The notes beneath the pieces were generated by a model that saw nothing but the letters and a program-made list of their open reading frames with translations, had not been told where the DNA came from and made no database searches. The position numbers were made by a program, and so were the translations under genes. From Desulfoluna sp942491485 (lineage in GTDB: Bacteria; Desulfobacterota; Desulfobacteria; Desulfobacterales; Desulfolunaceae), in assembly GCA_942491485.1 (NCBI GenBank), contig CALOAX010000013.1, positions 310,001 through 374,000 on the forward strand: a stretch of DNA of 64,000 bases. Reading direction: 5' to 3'. Below are positions 34,573 through 42,934 of the stretch, in pieces. Position 1 is the first letter of the stretch, and every line of letters begins with the position of its first letter.

Positions 34573-35202
34573 GTGACGGATTCGGGACTGAGCAGAAAGG
34601 AACGGGAGTACAAAAGGCGTCGGGAAGAGATTCTTTCAGCGGCTCTCTCTGTTTTTGCGGAGCGGGGCTACTATGGAACCACCATGGCCCAGATCAGTCA
34701 GAAGTCGGAGTATCCTCTGGGGACCATTTACAAGTTTTTCAGCGGCAAGGAGCAAGTCTTCCACGACATGGTCATGGACCGGGGCATCCGTTTAGGGAGA
34801 CTGATTGCCGAAGCGGCCGCCCGAAAAGACCTTGCTCCCAAAGAGAGGGCGTACGGCTGTCTCATGGTCAATGCCCGTTTCCTGAGAGATAATAAAGAGT
34901 TCGTTCGGGTGTACATCTCCCTTCGAAGCAGTATCGATATGATTCTCTCCCCGGAACTCAGCGCCGACATCAACCACATGCACGAGCGTATGGTTGAGAC
35001 CTATACCGAGATTTTCCAGGAGGGTGTCGAAAAAGGGGAGTTCAGGCCTTATCCGGCCGATGACCTCGCCTCCTTGTTTTACGGGGTTATTTTCTCCTCC
35101 ATCTGGCCCTGGGTTTCTGAAAATAGGGAAACCTATGATATCGAGGCGTGGTTGAACCGGGCTTTTGAGCTGCTTACCAACGGGTTCTGCGTTTCCGAGT
35201 GA
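34573..35202 (+). CDS. TetR/AcrR-family transcriptional regulator
   Basis: 209 residues. An N-terminal TetR HTH: RREEILSAALSVFAERGYYGTTMAQISQKSEYPLGTIYKFFSGKEQ (~16-61), shown here in part as GYYGTTMAQIS and GTIYKFFSGKE. A helical ligand-binding C-terminal domain follows. GTG start with a strong GGAGGAGG just upstream. It lies directly upstream of a highly expressed acyl-CoA dehydrogenase in the same direction. By analogy with FadR/PsrA-type TetR proteins it may control fatty-acid degradation, though this is inference only. Confidence 0.88.
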   Translation: MTDSGLSRKEREYKRRREEILSAALSVFAERGYYGTTMAQISQKSEYPLGTIYKFFSGKEQVFHDMVMDRGIRLGRLIAEAAARKDLAPKERAYGCLMVNARFLRDNKEFVRVYISLRSSIDMILSPELSADINHMHERMVETYTEIFQEGVEKGEFRPYPADDLASLFYGVIFSSIWPWVSENRETYDIEAWLNRAFELLTNGFCVSE

Positions 35203-35555
35203 GGGCGTCTGCGGGATATTTATTGACCGGCAGGTAAAAATTTGGAATAATGCCGTGCAAACGTAGAAAATTGAGGCTTTTCCGCCCGTCGATTTGATAT
35301 CGGCGGCCTCGTACTCGCCCGATAACATTGGAATTCAATGGCCATGGATGGTCGGTGAAACTGGAATGGGCGTGGGGTGGGAGTTTTCCGAGAGGTTTCT
35401 TTCGAGGGAAATAAACATAGTTCTGCTTTGCGTAATAATGATTCAGTGGAAGTGGTTGTAGTGGAGTGGAATCGCAATAGATTTCAGAGCTGACAAGGCC
35501 TTCAAAACGCCTTAAATAATCTTACAAATGTCTTAATATAAGGAGAGATTTAGTT
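35203..35555. other. Regulatory gap upstream of the acyl-CoA dehydrogenase
   Basis: About 350 bases without a gene or dispersed repeat. AT-rich near the right end, with AAGGAGAG nine bases before the dehydrogenase ATG. Given the strong codon bias of that gene, a strong promoter probably lies here; I cannot fix a single best -35/-10 pair. Confidence 0.4.
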
Positions 35556-37364
35556 ATGGCTCAACAAATTGCAGACCGCAGGGACCAGGATTTTGTTCTG
35601 CACGAAGTGCTGAACGTTGCTCAGCTTTCAGAAACAGAGAAGTATGGCGATTTCAACAAGAAAACCATCGACATGGTTCTTTCTGAAGCACGTAAGTTCG
35701 CCGTAAACGAAATTCTTCCCACCCAGAAGACCGGTGACGAAGAGGGCGTGGTACTCGAAAACGGTCAGGTGAAGGCACCCCCTTCCTTCCACAAGCCCTA
35801 CAAGCTCTTCTGTGAGAACGAGTGGGTTGCCATGGCTGACGACCCCGAAGTAGGCGGCCAGGGTCTCCCCCACTCCGTCTCCCTTGCCTGTGGCGAGCTC
35901 TTCACCGGCGCCAACTGCGCATTCCTCATGTACCCCGGCCTGACTCACGGCTGCGGTAACATCATCGCTTCCCTGGGTTCCGACAAGCAGAAGGAGCTCT
36001 TCCTCAAGAAGCTCTACACCGGCGAGTGGGGCGGCACCATGTGTCTCACAGAAGCCAACGCAGGTACCGACGTAGGCGCCCTGGAGTCCATTGCTACCCC
36101 CAACGATGACGGCACTTACAACATCGTGGGTAACAAGATCTTCATCTCCGGCGGTGACTCCGACCTCGTTCCCAACGTTATCCACCCCGTTCTGGCCCGT
36201 ATCGAAGGTTCTCCTGCCGGTACCCGTGGTATCTCCCTCTTCATCGTTCCCAAGCTCTGGGTAGAAGATGACGGCAGCTTCGGTGAGGACAACGACGTTG
36301 TCATTACCGGTGTTGAACACAAGATGGGCATCCACGGCAACGCCACCTGCTCCATTGCCTTCGGTTCCAAAGGCAAGTGTCGCGGTACCCTCATCGGTGA
36401 GAAGAACAAGGGCATGAAAGCCATGTTCCTCATGATGAACGAAGCCCGTCAGGGTGTGGCCCTCCAGGGTCACGGCTTTGCAACCACCTCTTACATGAAC
36501 GCCGTGAACTACGCCAAAGAGCGTATTCAGAGCCCCAACCTGCTCTCCATGCTGGAAGCCGAGCCTAAGAGTGTGCCCATCATCCAGCACCCCGACGTTC
36601 GTCGCAACCTGCTCATCATGAAGTCTTATGTTGAAGGCATGCGCGCCCTGCTCTACTACATGGGCTTCTGCTTTGACATGGTCAGCACCTCTGAAGACGA
36701 AGCCGTCGTGGACAAGTACAACGGCCTCATCGAAATCATCACCCCCGTTGCAAAGAGCTACGGCACCGACAAGGGCTTCGAAGTTTGCTCCCTCGGTATC
36801 CAGGTTTACGGTGGTTACGGTTTCATCGAAGAGTATCCCCAGGCTCAGCTTCTCCGTGACTGCAAGATCACTGCAATCTACGAAGGCACCAACGGTGTTC
36901 AGGGCATGGACCTCCTCGGCCGTAAGCTCGGCATGAAGAAGGGCAAGCCCATGATGGACCTGATGGGTGAGATTCAGGCCACCATCGCTCTGGCCAAGGA
37001 AGCCGGTCTCGAAGACATGGCTGCCAAGGTTGAAGCTGCTCTGAACAAGGTCGGCGAGTGCGCCATGGCCATCGGTGGTGCCGCCATGAGCGAGAAGATC
37101 CTTGATGCTTTCGGTTCCGCGACCCTCTTCCAGGAGTGCTGCGGTGACCTCATCATGGGTTGGATGCACCTCTGGAGAGCTGCTGTTGCTCAGCCCAAGA
37201 TTGAAAAGGCCAAGAAGAAGGACAAGGCATTCTACACAGGTCAGGTTGTGACCGCCAAGTTCTTCATCGAGCACATGCTGCCCATCGGCCTCGGCAAGAT
37301 GGACTCCGTGAAGGCCCTCTCTGGCTCCATCATGGAAATGCCTGAAGACGCTTTCATCGGATAG
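35556..37364 (+). CDS. Acyl-CoA dehydrogenase (long, ~600-residue type)
   Basis: 602 residues. An FAD enzyme that oxidises acyl-CoA to enoyl-CoA in beta-oxidation. Visible elements: N-terminal helical domain, GTMCLTEANAGTDVGAL (FAD/substrate-binding signature), KIFISGGDSD, and the C-terminal core with AIYEGTNGVQGMDLLGRK, which contains the catalytic Glu. The ~600-residue length with an extra C-terminal helical segment is that of the DmdC/FadE-like long class. Codon choice is much more restricted than in its neighbours, as expected for a very highly expressed catabolic enzyme. It is monocistronic, with its own terminator. Confidence 0.93.
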   Translation: MAQQIADRRDQDFVLHEVLNVAQLSETEKYGDFNKKTIDMVLSEARKFAVNEILPTQKTGDEEGVVLENGQVKAPPSFHKPYKLFCENEWVAMADDPEVGGQGLPHSVSLACGELFTGANCAFLMYPGLTHGCGNIIASLGSDKQKELFLKKLYTGEWGGTMCLTEANAGTDVGALESIATPNDDGTYNIVGNKIFISGGDSDLVPNVIHPVLARIEGSPAGTRGISLFIVPKLWVEDDGSFGEDNDVVITGVEHKMGIHGNATCSIAFGSKGKCRGTLIGEKNKGMKAMFLMMNEARQGVALQGHGFATTSYMNAVNYAKERIQSPNLLSMLEAEPKSVPIIQHPDVRRNLLIMKSYVEGMRALLYYMGFCFDMVSTSEDEAVVDKYNGLIEIITPVAKSYGTDKGFEVCSLGIQVYGGYGFIEEYPQAQLLRDCKITAIYEGTNGVQGMDLLGRKLGMKKGKPMMDLMGEIQATIALAKEAGLEDMAAKVEAALNKVGECAMAIGGAAMSEKILDAFGSATLFQECCGDLIMGWMHLWRAAVAQPKIEKAKKKDKAFYTGQVVTAKFFIEHMLPIGLGKMDSVKALSGSIMEMPEDAFIG

Positions 37365-37411
37365 GTGATGTTACGTTGTAAGGGATTTCATCCCTGATCA
37401 GTGCTATATAC

Positions 37412-37452
37412 AAGCCCGGAAGAGTTGCCTCGCATCCTCTTCCGGGCTTTGT
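37412..37452 (+). terminator. Rho-independent terminator after acyl-CoA dehydrogenase
   Basis: AAGCCCGGAAGAG and CTCTTCCGGGCTT form a 13-bp stem around a 12-base loop, then TGTT. It lies 47 bases after the stop. Confidence 0.85.
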
Positions 37453-37621
37453 TATTATGGGGGGCATGTTTTGCCGGGGCAGGGAATTGGTGTGGTGTGA
37501 CCCGGTACCGCCTGAGAGTGGCGGCCCTTATGAACCACACATAACCAGGATGGGTTAAAAAAGTCAGCATGTCGTCTGTATCCGGCTTTTTTCGATCTCA
37601 TCAATCTTTGAGGACGTGAAG

Positions 37622-38917
37622 ATGCACCAAAAGGCGGGAACCGGTATCGGCAAAGTGGATGAGATCCTCGACGGACTTCGGATCGGTGATAACGTTATCT
37701 GGCACGACGACTCCGGAAGTCTGGCTTCCGACTACTGCCTGAAGCTCATGGAGGCTTCAGCCCGGGAAGACAAACCGGTTATTTACGTCAGTTTTGACCG
37801 GTCTCCCAACAACCTCTTGAAAAAATTGGGGGCCCTGGCCGATGCACCCGGTCTCACCATCCTTGACTGCTTTACCCATGGCAAAGGGGGGGGCAGTGAA
37901 CTGTTTCTCAAGTATTACAGCTCAAGCGATAAAAACCCCAACGTGACCCTGGTGGAGAACCCGTCGGACCCTGAGGCCCTGTCCCTGGCGTTGGAGAGCT
38001 CCCTTTCCGGCAACGGCGTGGACACACGGTTTATCTTTGAGTCCATTACCGGTATGCAGGACCTCTGGGGGGACGAAGAGCGGGTCCTTAAGTTTTACAC
38101 ACGCACCTGCCCGAAACTCTACGAACTCAGCACCATCGCCTATTGGCTCATCGAGCACCGGGCCCACAGCGATCGTCTCAAGGCCGGCATCGCCCAGATT
38201 GCCCAAGTGGTTGTCGAGCTCTCTGTGAAACGCGGAAAATTTTTCTTCAACCTCATTAAAGCCGAAGGTCGTGAACACGGCCCTTTGAACAAACCCCAGG
38301 GCTACTGGGTGAGGGATGGCGAGGTGGTGTTCGGTTCCGGCGATCAGAAGGGGTGGGGTCGCATTGATATCGGGAGCCGGCTGAAACACTTCCGAACCTC
38401 GGCAGGGCTCTCCCAGACGGGCCTGGCCCGGCAGGTGGGGGTGACCCCCAGCACCATCAGTCAGATCGAAAACGGTCAGATCTACCCCTCTCTTCCCGCG
38501 CTGTTTCGCATGGCGGAGCTTCTTGCTGTGGAAACCGGCTCCTTCTTCTCCGACACCTTTGCCGGAGACGCCACACCGGTCTACGAGCCGTCCCAGTGGC
38601 AGGACATCAACATTCCCGGCATCACCGGCAAAGGCGCCTTTGCCCGTCAGCTGATCCCTTCAGGGGGGGAGACCGGTTTTGAAGTGTGGCTCCTCGAGAT
38701 CGAACCGGGACGCGTCATCAAGCAGCACTTTTTTGACGAGAAATGCGAAGAGGTGGGCTTTGTCATCGAGGGCAGCGTGCTTTTCCAAAGCGGCAGCCGG
38801 GACCTGGAGGCCGTGAAGGGCTCCCTGATTCACCTGGTGGAGCGCAGCCCCTCCCGTTGGAAAAACAAAGGCGACGAGAAGGCGACCATCCTCTGGCTGA
38901 AACTGCGCCAGAATTAA
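37622..38917 (+). CDS. KaiC/RecA-like domain fused to XRE helix-turn-helix and cupin
   Basis: 431 residues in three parts. Residues ~1-240 resemble a KaiC/RAD55-type RecA fold (GTGIGKVDEILDGLRIGDNVIW, VIYVSFDRSPNNLL, TRFIFESITGMQDLWGD), but the Walker A position reads GDNVIWHDDSGS with no GKT, so ATP binding looks lost. At ~252-310 is an XRE-type HTH (LSQTGLARQVGVTPSTISQIENG). At ~350-425 is a C-terminal cupin (PGRVIKQHFFDEKCEEVGFVIEG). XRE-cupin regulators are common, but a degenerate KaiC-like N-domain added in front is not a layout I know. GAGG lies 8 bases before ATG 37622; a GTG two codons earlier is less well placed. Confidence 0.8.
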   Translation: MHQKAGTGIGKVDEILDGLRIGDNVIWHDDSGSLASDYCLKLMEASAREDKPVIYVSFDRSPNNLLKKLGALADAPGLTILDCFTHGKGGGSELFLKYYSSSDKNPNVTLVENPSDPEALSLALESSLSGNGVDTRFIFESITGMQDLWGDEERVLKFYTRTCPKLYELSTIAYWLIEHRAHSDRLKAGIAQIAQVVVELSVKRGKFFFNLIKAEGREHGPLNKPQGYWVRDGEVVFGSGDQKGWGRIDIGSRLKHFRTSAGLSQTGLARQVGVTPSTISQIENGQIYPSLPALFRMAELLAVETGSFFSDTFAGDATPVYEPSQWQDINIPGITGKGAFARQLIPSGGETGFEVWLLEIEPGRVIKQHFFDEKCEEVGFVIEGSVLFQSGSRDLEAVKGSLIHLVERSPSRWKNKGDEKATILWLKLRQN

Positions 38918-38922
38918 AGCGC

Positions 38923-39127
38923 GCCTCCGGCAGCGAGGTGAGCCACCTCGAAAGCAGGTGGCGAATGCGATACGAGTTCGGTCGCTTTGAGTGTCTCGCG
39001 TACGCATTCGCGCTTAGGTTAAGAAGATGCACCTTACGCCACAAGCGCATACGTTTTGGCTCTTTGCAGCCAAGACCTGTTTGTCAAACTTTTCAAAAGT
39101 TTGGCCCCCGGCAGGGCCGCCGGAGGC
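38923..39127. repeat. Dispersed modular repeat, modules C + B (205 bp)
   Basis: Starts GCCTCCGGCAGCGAGGTG six bases after the stop of the fusion gene and ends CCGCCGGAGGC at 39127, 18 bases before panE. The C-module stem reads GAGGTGAGCCACCTC, so both sides have changed together compared with AAGGTGTGCCACCTT elsewhere. Module B is intact. Confidence 0.85.
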
Positions 39128-39145
39128 TAAGAAAGGATTCGAAAG

Positions 39146-40096
39146 ATGAGGGTGTTGGTGTTTGGGGGTGGCGCTGTCGGGTTGGGGCTCGCGTCGTGTT
39201 TGGCTGAGGCAGGGGTGACCCCTGATATTGTGACCCGACAGGTCGGTGTGGAGGCCCTGGAGAGAGAGGGACTCAAGCGCATGGGGATCTTGGGGGAGTC
39301 GGTGTACCGGAATGTCCGGGCCGGGGTCTCTTCTGAGGTGTTTCACGAAAACGGTCCGTACGATTATGTTCTTGTCTGCACCAAGTCCAGTGCGACGGCA
39401 CAGGCTGGAGAAGAGCTTTCGCAGGTGCCCGGACTGATTGGGCCCGATTCCTGTGTGGTGCTCTGTCAGAACGGCTGGGGAAACCGGGAGCGGTTTGCCG
39501 AGTTTGTGGACGCAAAAAAGGTGTACAACGCCAGGGTCATCACAGGGTTTGCCCGTCCGTTTCCCAACACGAGTCACATCACGGTGCATGTGGCCCCCAT
39601 CTCCATGGGGCACCTGGAGCTTCCCATGAAGGGCGAGCTGGATCCCCTGGCGGAGGCCCTCACCAAGGGAGGGCTCTCCTGCAGCGCTTCTGACGATGTG
39701 GGGCGGGACATCTGGGCCAAGATGCTCTTTAACGGCTCTCTCAACTCTCTCGGTGCCATCTTCGGTGTGCCCTACGGCAAACTCTCCGAGCACCCAGAAG
39801 GCCTTCGCTTGGTTCGATCGGTGGTGGACGAGATTTTTGCCGTCATGGAGGCCGCCGGGTACCGAACCTGGTGGGATACCCCGGAGGACTACTTCAAGGT
39901 TCTCACCGGGGAACTTATTCCCACAGCCGCTCACCATGTCTCCTCGACCCTTCAGGACCTGAAGGCGGGCAAAAAGACTGAAATTGATGCTCTCACCGGA
40001 GAGGTGGTTCGCCTTGGTGAGTTGCACGGCGTAGCGGTTCCTGTGAATCGAACGGTTTTGGATATTATTGGATTTCTGGAAAAGGATTGCGCGTGA
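39146..40096 (+). CDS. panE: 2-dehydropantoate 2-reductase (ketopantoate reductase family)
   Basis: 316 residues. Reduces ketopantoate to pantoate with NADPH in the pantothenate/CoA pathway. N-terminal Rossmann motif VLVFGGGAVGLGLASCLA and VLVCTKSSATAQAGEEL; the catalytic Lys region is DIWAKMLFNGSLNSLGAI, with conserved K and N; and the C-terminal ApbA_C domain has TEIDALTGEVVRLG. Paralogues of the family act on other 2-oxoacids, so the substrate is inferred. AAAGGAT lies before the ATG. It heads a three-gene overlapping operon. Confidence 0.85.
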   Translation: MRVLVFGGGAVGLGLASCLAEAGVTPDIVTRQVGVEALEREGLKRMGILGESVYRNVRAGVSSEVFHENGPYDYVLVCTKSSATAQAGEELSQVPGLIGPDSCVVLCQNGWGNRERFAEFVDAKKVYNARVITGFARPFPNTSHITVHVAPISMGHLELPMKGELDPLAEALTKGGLSCSASDDVGRDIWAKMLFNGSLNSLGAIFGVPYGKLSEHPEGLRLVRSVVDEIFAVMEAAGYRTWWDTPEDYFKVLTGELIPTAAHHVSSTLQDLKAGKKTEIDALTGEVVRLGELHGVAVPVNRTVLDIIGFLEKDCA

Positions 40097-40662
40097 TGTC
40101 AGGAGACGATGCGTTGGTGGTGGTGGCGGTGGGCTCAGGCAACCCCAACAAACTTGATGCGGTAAAGCGTGCCTTTGCAGGGTTCCCGGCATTTGATGGG
40201 GTCACCTTTGAGCCCTTTGCTTCACCGTCGGGGGTATCGGATCAGCCGGTGGGGTACGAAGAGACCCTTAAAGGGGCCGACAACCGAGCCATGGGAGCCC
40301 GTAACGGCACTGGGTACGGGGTCGGACTGGAGTCCGGTCTGGTGCCGGTTCAGGGTACGGCCACAGGTTACATGAACCTCACGGCTTGTGTGATTTATGA
40401 TGGTGAGCATTTTTATCGGGGGGTGGGGCCGGCTTTTGAGCTCCCATCGACCGTCTGCAACATGGTGATAGAGGAGAGCTGTGAGCTGGATGAGGCCGTG
40501 CATCGTGCCGGGCTTTCTGAGAATACGCGCATCGGCTATTCCGAAGGCCTCATCGGGATCCTCTCGGACGGAGCCGTCACCCGAGCCGACTACATGGTGC
40601 CTGCCGTGACCATGGCGCTGGTGGCCCTTACAGCGCATTTGAAGGGCAGGGGCCATGCGTGA
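40096..40662 (+). CDS. Inosine/xanthosine triphosphatase-like protein (YjjX/DUF84 family)
   Basis: 188 residues. Predicted to hydrolyse non-canonical purine nucleotides (ITP, XTP). Family features: VAVGSGNPNKLDAVKRAF at the N-terminus, GVSDQPVGYEETLKGADNRA, GVGLESGLVP and PAFELPSTV, ending with an SDGAVTRADYM motif. The frame opens three codons earlier at a TTG, but the ATG at 40096 shares its A with the panE stop (TGATG) and gives coupled translation. Confidence 0.85.
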   Translation: MSGDDALVVVAVGSGNPNKLDAVKRAFAGFPAFDGVTFEPFASPSGVSDQPVGYEETLKGADNRAMGARNGTGYGVGLESGLVPVQGTATGYMNLTACVIYDGEHFYRGVGPAFELPSTVCNMVIEESCELDEAVHRAGLSENTRIGYSEGLIGILSDGAVTRADYMVPAVTMALVALTAHLKGRGHA

Positions 40663-41434
40663 GGAACAGGTACTCTCCGTTTTGGGCCAGGAGCTCTACA
40701 CCATTTGTGTTGAGGGCAAAGACCCTTCCGCCACTCCCCTTGTGCTTCTCCATGAAGGCCTGGGTTGTGTGGGGATGTGGCATGATTTCCCGGAAGTGCT
40801 GAGTCAGGCTACGGGCAGAACGGTTTGGGCCTGGGATCGTTGGGGGTACGGAAAATCCTCTCCTTTGACCCGGTGGGAGGCTAATTCACACTACCCTCAC
40901 TACGAAGCGGAAACAATGCTTCCGGCCGTGCTGGACACCTTGGGCCTCGAGCAGACGCATTTTTTCGGGCACAGTGATGGCGGGACCATCGCCCTTTTGT
41001 TCGGCGCGCTGTTTCCCGAGCGAACGACCGGCATCCTGGTTGAGGCCTGTCATGTCTATGTGGATGACCTCACGATCCAAGGGATCGCAGATGCCGATTC
41101 TTCCTTTGAGAAAGGGCTCTTTCAGGAGAAGTTGGCCAGGTACCATGGACCCAACACGGAGAAAGCCTTCAGGCGCTGGGCCGATACCTGGCTCTCTTCC
41201 GATCACCGCAATTGGGACATCACCGATACAATCCAGGCGGTGACCGCTCCTACCCTGGTGATCCAGGGGGATGCGGACCAGTATGGTTCTTGGGGCCAGG
41301 TCGAGGCGATCTGCCAGTCCATTCCGGGATCCGTCTCCCTGAAAGTGGATGCGTGCCATCATGTACCCCACCATGAAAAGCGGGACGAGGTGGTGGCCGC
41401 AACGGTGGACTTTCTTGAAGAGATTGTCGCGTGA
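40655..41434 (+). CDS. Alpha/beta hydrolase
   Basis: 259 residues. Alpha/beta hydrolase fold with oxyanion-hole region LLHEGLG, nucleophile elbow GHSDGG (Ser within G-x-S-x-G), an acid in IQGDADQY and a catalytic His in CHHVPHHEK. Pattern is close to small-ester or aryl-ester hydrolases, but the substrate is unknown. It overlaps the preceding gene by 8 bases. Its stop codon overlaps the 8-bp duplication (GATGCGAT) that bounds the following mobile repeat. Confidence 0.85.
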   Translation: MREEQVLSVLGQELYTICVEGKDPSATPLVLLHEGLGCVGMWHDFPEVLSQATGRTVWAWDRWGYGKSSPLTRWEANSHYPHYEAETMLPAVLDTLGLEQTHFFGHSDGGTIALLFGALFPERTTGILVEACHVYVDDLTIQGIADADSSFEKGLFQEKLARYHGPNTEKAFRRWADTWLSSDHRNWDITDTIQAVTAPTLVIQGDADQYGSWGQVEAICQSIPGSVSLKVDACHHVPHHEKRDEVVAATVDFLEEIVA

Positions 41435-41682
41435 TGCGATGAATGAAAAAACAAGCCTCCGGCGGCAAGGTGTGCCACCTTGAAAGCTGGTTGCGAATAC
41501 TCCCGCCCCTCGTTCCTCGGGCCGAGAGCATTCGCGGAGGTTTCGTAAAAAAACAGTCAAGACCTGTCTATCAAACCCCACAATGAGATAAGGCAAAAAT
41601 TTGGTTCCAGGCCGGGCCACCGGAGGCGTCTTTAATTCGGTTGCAGCAGAAGGCAAGAGGAACTGAATAGTTATGATGCGAT
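41433..41682. repeat. MITE-like modular repeat (C + B) with 8-bp target duplication
   Basis: GATGCGAT is directly repeated at 41433-41440 and 41675-41682. Between them, modules C and diverged B run from GCCTCCGGCGGCAAGG (41455) to CCACCGGAGGC (41627). The right end ACTGAATAGTTAT (41662-41674) matches the outer inverted repeat AGCTGAATAGTTAC. The left end lacks a clear partner. The flanking direct repeat supports transposition. Confidence 0.75.
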
Positions 41683-41922
41683 TCCCCTTGTCCCGCCTTG
41701 ATCCTTCATGGCAAGGAGTGTATAGTATAGAAGAATCAACATATTGGCGTTGGCAGCTTTGCCGGGGTGTTTTCTGCGGCAAAGAAGGGTAGTGGCGGCC
41801 GGGCCTTTCCCAACATTTGTTTCTTTTGACATGACCCCTTTTTCGTTTTTCCCCCTCCCTTCTTCTGGCTCCTCTTCTCGTACTCGACCGTGACCGATTA
41901 CCGGCTTGCGCCGGGAGGTAGT

Positions 41923-42165
41923 ATGTGCACCATAATTCATATTGATCCGGAAGACGTCTCCCTCATGGCGACATTGGAGCGCCGTTTCGGTTTGGACCGA
42001 CGGGAGCCCTTTGAGCGTCGGAAGGGATATGGAATGCTCCACAGTGCTGAAGAGAGTGTTTCGGAAAATCGATGTATTGTGGAACGGCGACGTTCCAACG
42101 AGCGCCGTTTTGGATGGTTCCGTATGGGGCGATGGGGCAGCTCCTGTGGCAAGGGCCAAGCGTGA
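41923..42165 (+). CDS. Small Arg-rich protein of unknown function (1)
   Basis: 80 residues, very basic. Contains repeated (D/E)RR units: LERRFGLDRREPFERRKG, then VERRRSNERRFGWFRMGRWG. It starts MCTIIHIDPEDVSLM after a strong GGGAGG four bases before the ATG, which supports real translation. It lies 31 bases upstream of a second small protein with the same DRR/ERR style. Such motifs occur in small uncharacterised proteins of Deltaproteobacteria; RNA binding is a guess from charge alone. Confidence 0.6.
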   Translation: MCTIIHIDPEDVSLMATLERRFGLDRREPFERRKGYGMLHSAEESVSENRCIVERRRSNERRFGWFRMGRWGSSCGKGQA

Positions 42166-42196
42166 AAGCACGCCAAGACGGCAAAGGGGGTGACTC

Positions 42197-42409
42197 ATGG
42201 CAGAAACCCAGGACAGGAGAAAGAGTTACAACAGCCGATTTCATTTCGATATCTATCCCAAATGGCGCCGTCGTGGTGACGAGCGGCGCAGCCGGGGATC
42301 ATTTGAGGGCAAAGGTCTTTTCCGACGGCGCCTTGGTGATCGACGGGTTGGGTTTTTGAACCGGATATCACGATACATTTTTCCCCGGGGATTTTCCGAA
42401 GAAGGATAA
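42197..42409 (+). CDS. Small Arg-rich protein of unknown function (2)
   Basis: 70 residues, about one quarter Arg/Lys. Contains ETQDRRKSYNSRF, KWRRRGDERRSRG and FRRRLGDRRVGF, echoing the preceding gene. AAAGGGGGTG is placed 5 bases before the ATG. It is likely cotranscribed with the upstream small gene and ends at a terminator at 42547. No domain recognised. Confidence 0.6.
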   Translation: MAETQDRRKSYNSRFHFDIYPKWRRRGDERRSRGSFEGKGLFRRRLGDRRVGFLNRISRYIFPRGFSEEG

Positions 42410-42546
42410 TTTTTCAGGGGCTCTGCGGAGAAGGGCAGAGGATTAAAGGTAGGCCTGCGTCAATTCTTGACGGCACATTCCGGGGTGACACGGCAAGGTC
42501 AGGATGTGCATCAGAAGTCCATATGAGTTTTTTAGGCCACCTGTTT

Positions 42547-42581
42547 AAAGGCGAGGTTCACTGTGAACCTCGCCTTTTTTT
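42547..42581 (+). terminator. Rho-independent terminator after the Arg-rich genes
   Basis: AAAGGCGAGGTTCAC pairs with GTGAACCTCGCCTTT with a 1-2 base loop, followed by a T-run. It is a near-perfect 15-bp stem. Confidence 0.85.
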
Positions 42582-42614
42582 GTGCGGGCATTTCCCCTGA
42601 CAGCAGATTCAATC

Positions 42615-42705
42615 TGCCTCCGGCGGCAAGGTGTGCCACCTTGAAAGCAGCTTGCAGATGCGTTTTGCCCCTCGTTCCTCGGGTCAAATCACATCCGCCT
42701 TTAAG
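42615..42705. repeat. Module C, left part of a modular repeat split by an IS
   Basis: GCCTCCGGCGGCAAGGTGTG, then TGCCCCTCGTTCCTCGGG and TCACATCCGCCT, as in other C modules. Its partner B module lies at 44861-44910, beyond the IS1634-type element, so the insertion sequence landed inside a composite repeat. Confidence 0.8.
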
Positions 42706-42804
42706 TTGAAATTTTATCATGATTTATCCTTTAAGGCTTGTGGCCTTGATCATCGTTTGGGCCGTGACCTTAAAAAAACCGAGAAAGGCAGACCAAAACG
42801 GAGT

Positions 42805-42827
42805 GCCGCACTCCTGTGCGGCTTTTT
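42805..42827 (+). terminator. Terminator-like hairpin inside the split repeat
   Basis: GCCGCAC and GTGCGGC form a 7-bp stem with a TCCT-type loop and a T5 run. A second GGAGTGCGGCGCTCC palindrome follows at ~42855. Origin and role are unclear. Confidence 0.5.
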
Positions 42828-42934
42828 AGTTCGTCGTTAGCCAATGCCGTACCGGAGTGCGGCGCTCCAGGGATCAAGAGTGGTCAGGTGGTGATGCGAA
42901 CACGCAGATTGTCGAAACGAGGATCAAGGTCAGA

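Noticed and set aside
35628..37274. 548-codon minus-strand frame over the acyl-CoA dehydrogenase
   Set aside because: Arises from the extreme codon restriction of the sense gene; its composition is unlike a real protein.
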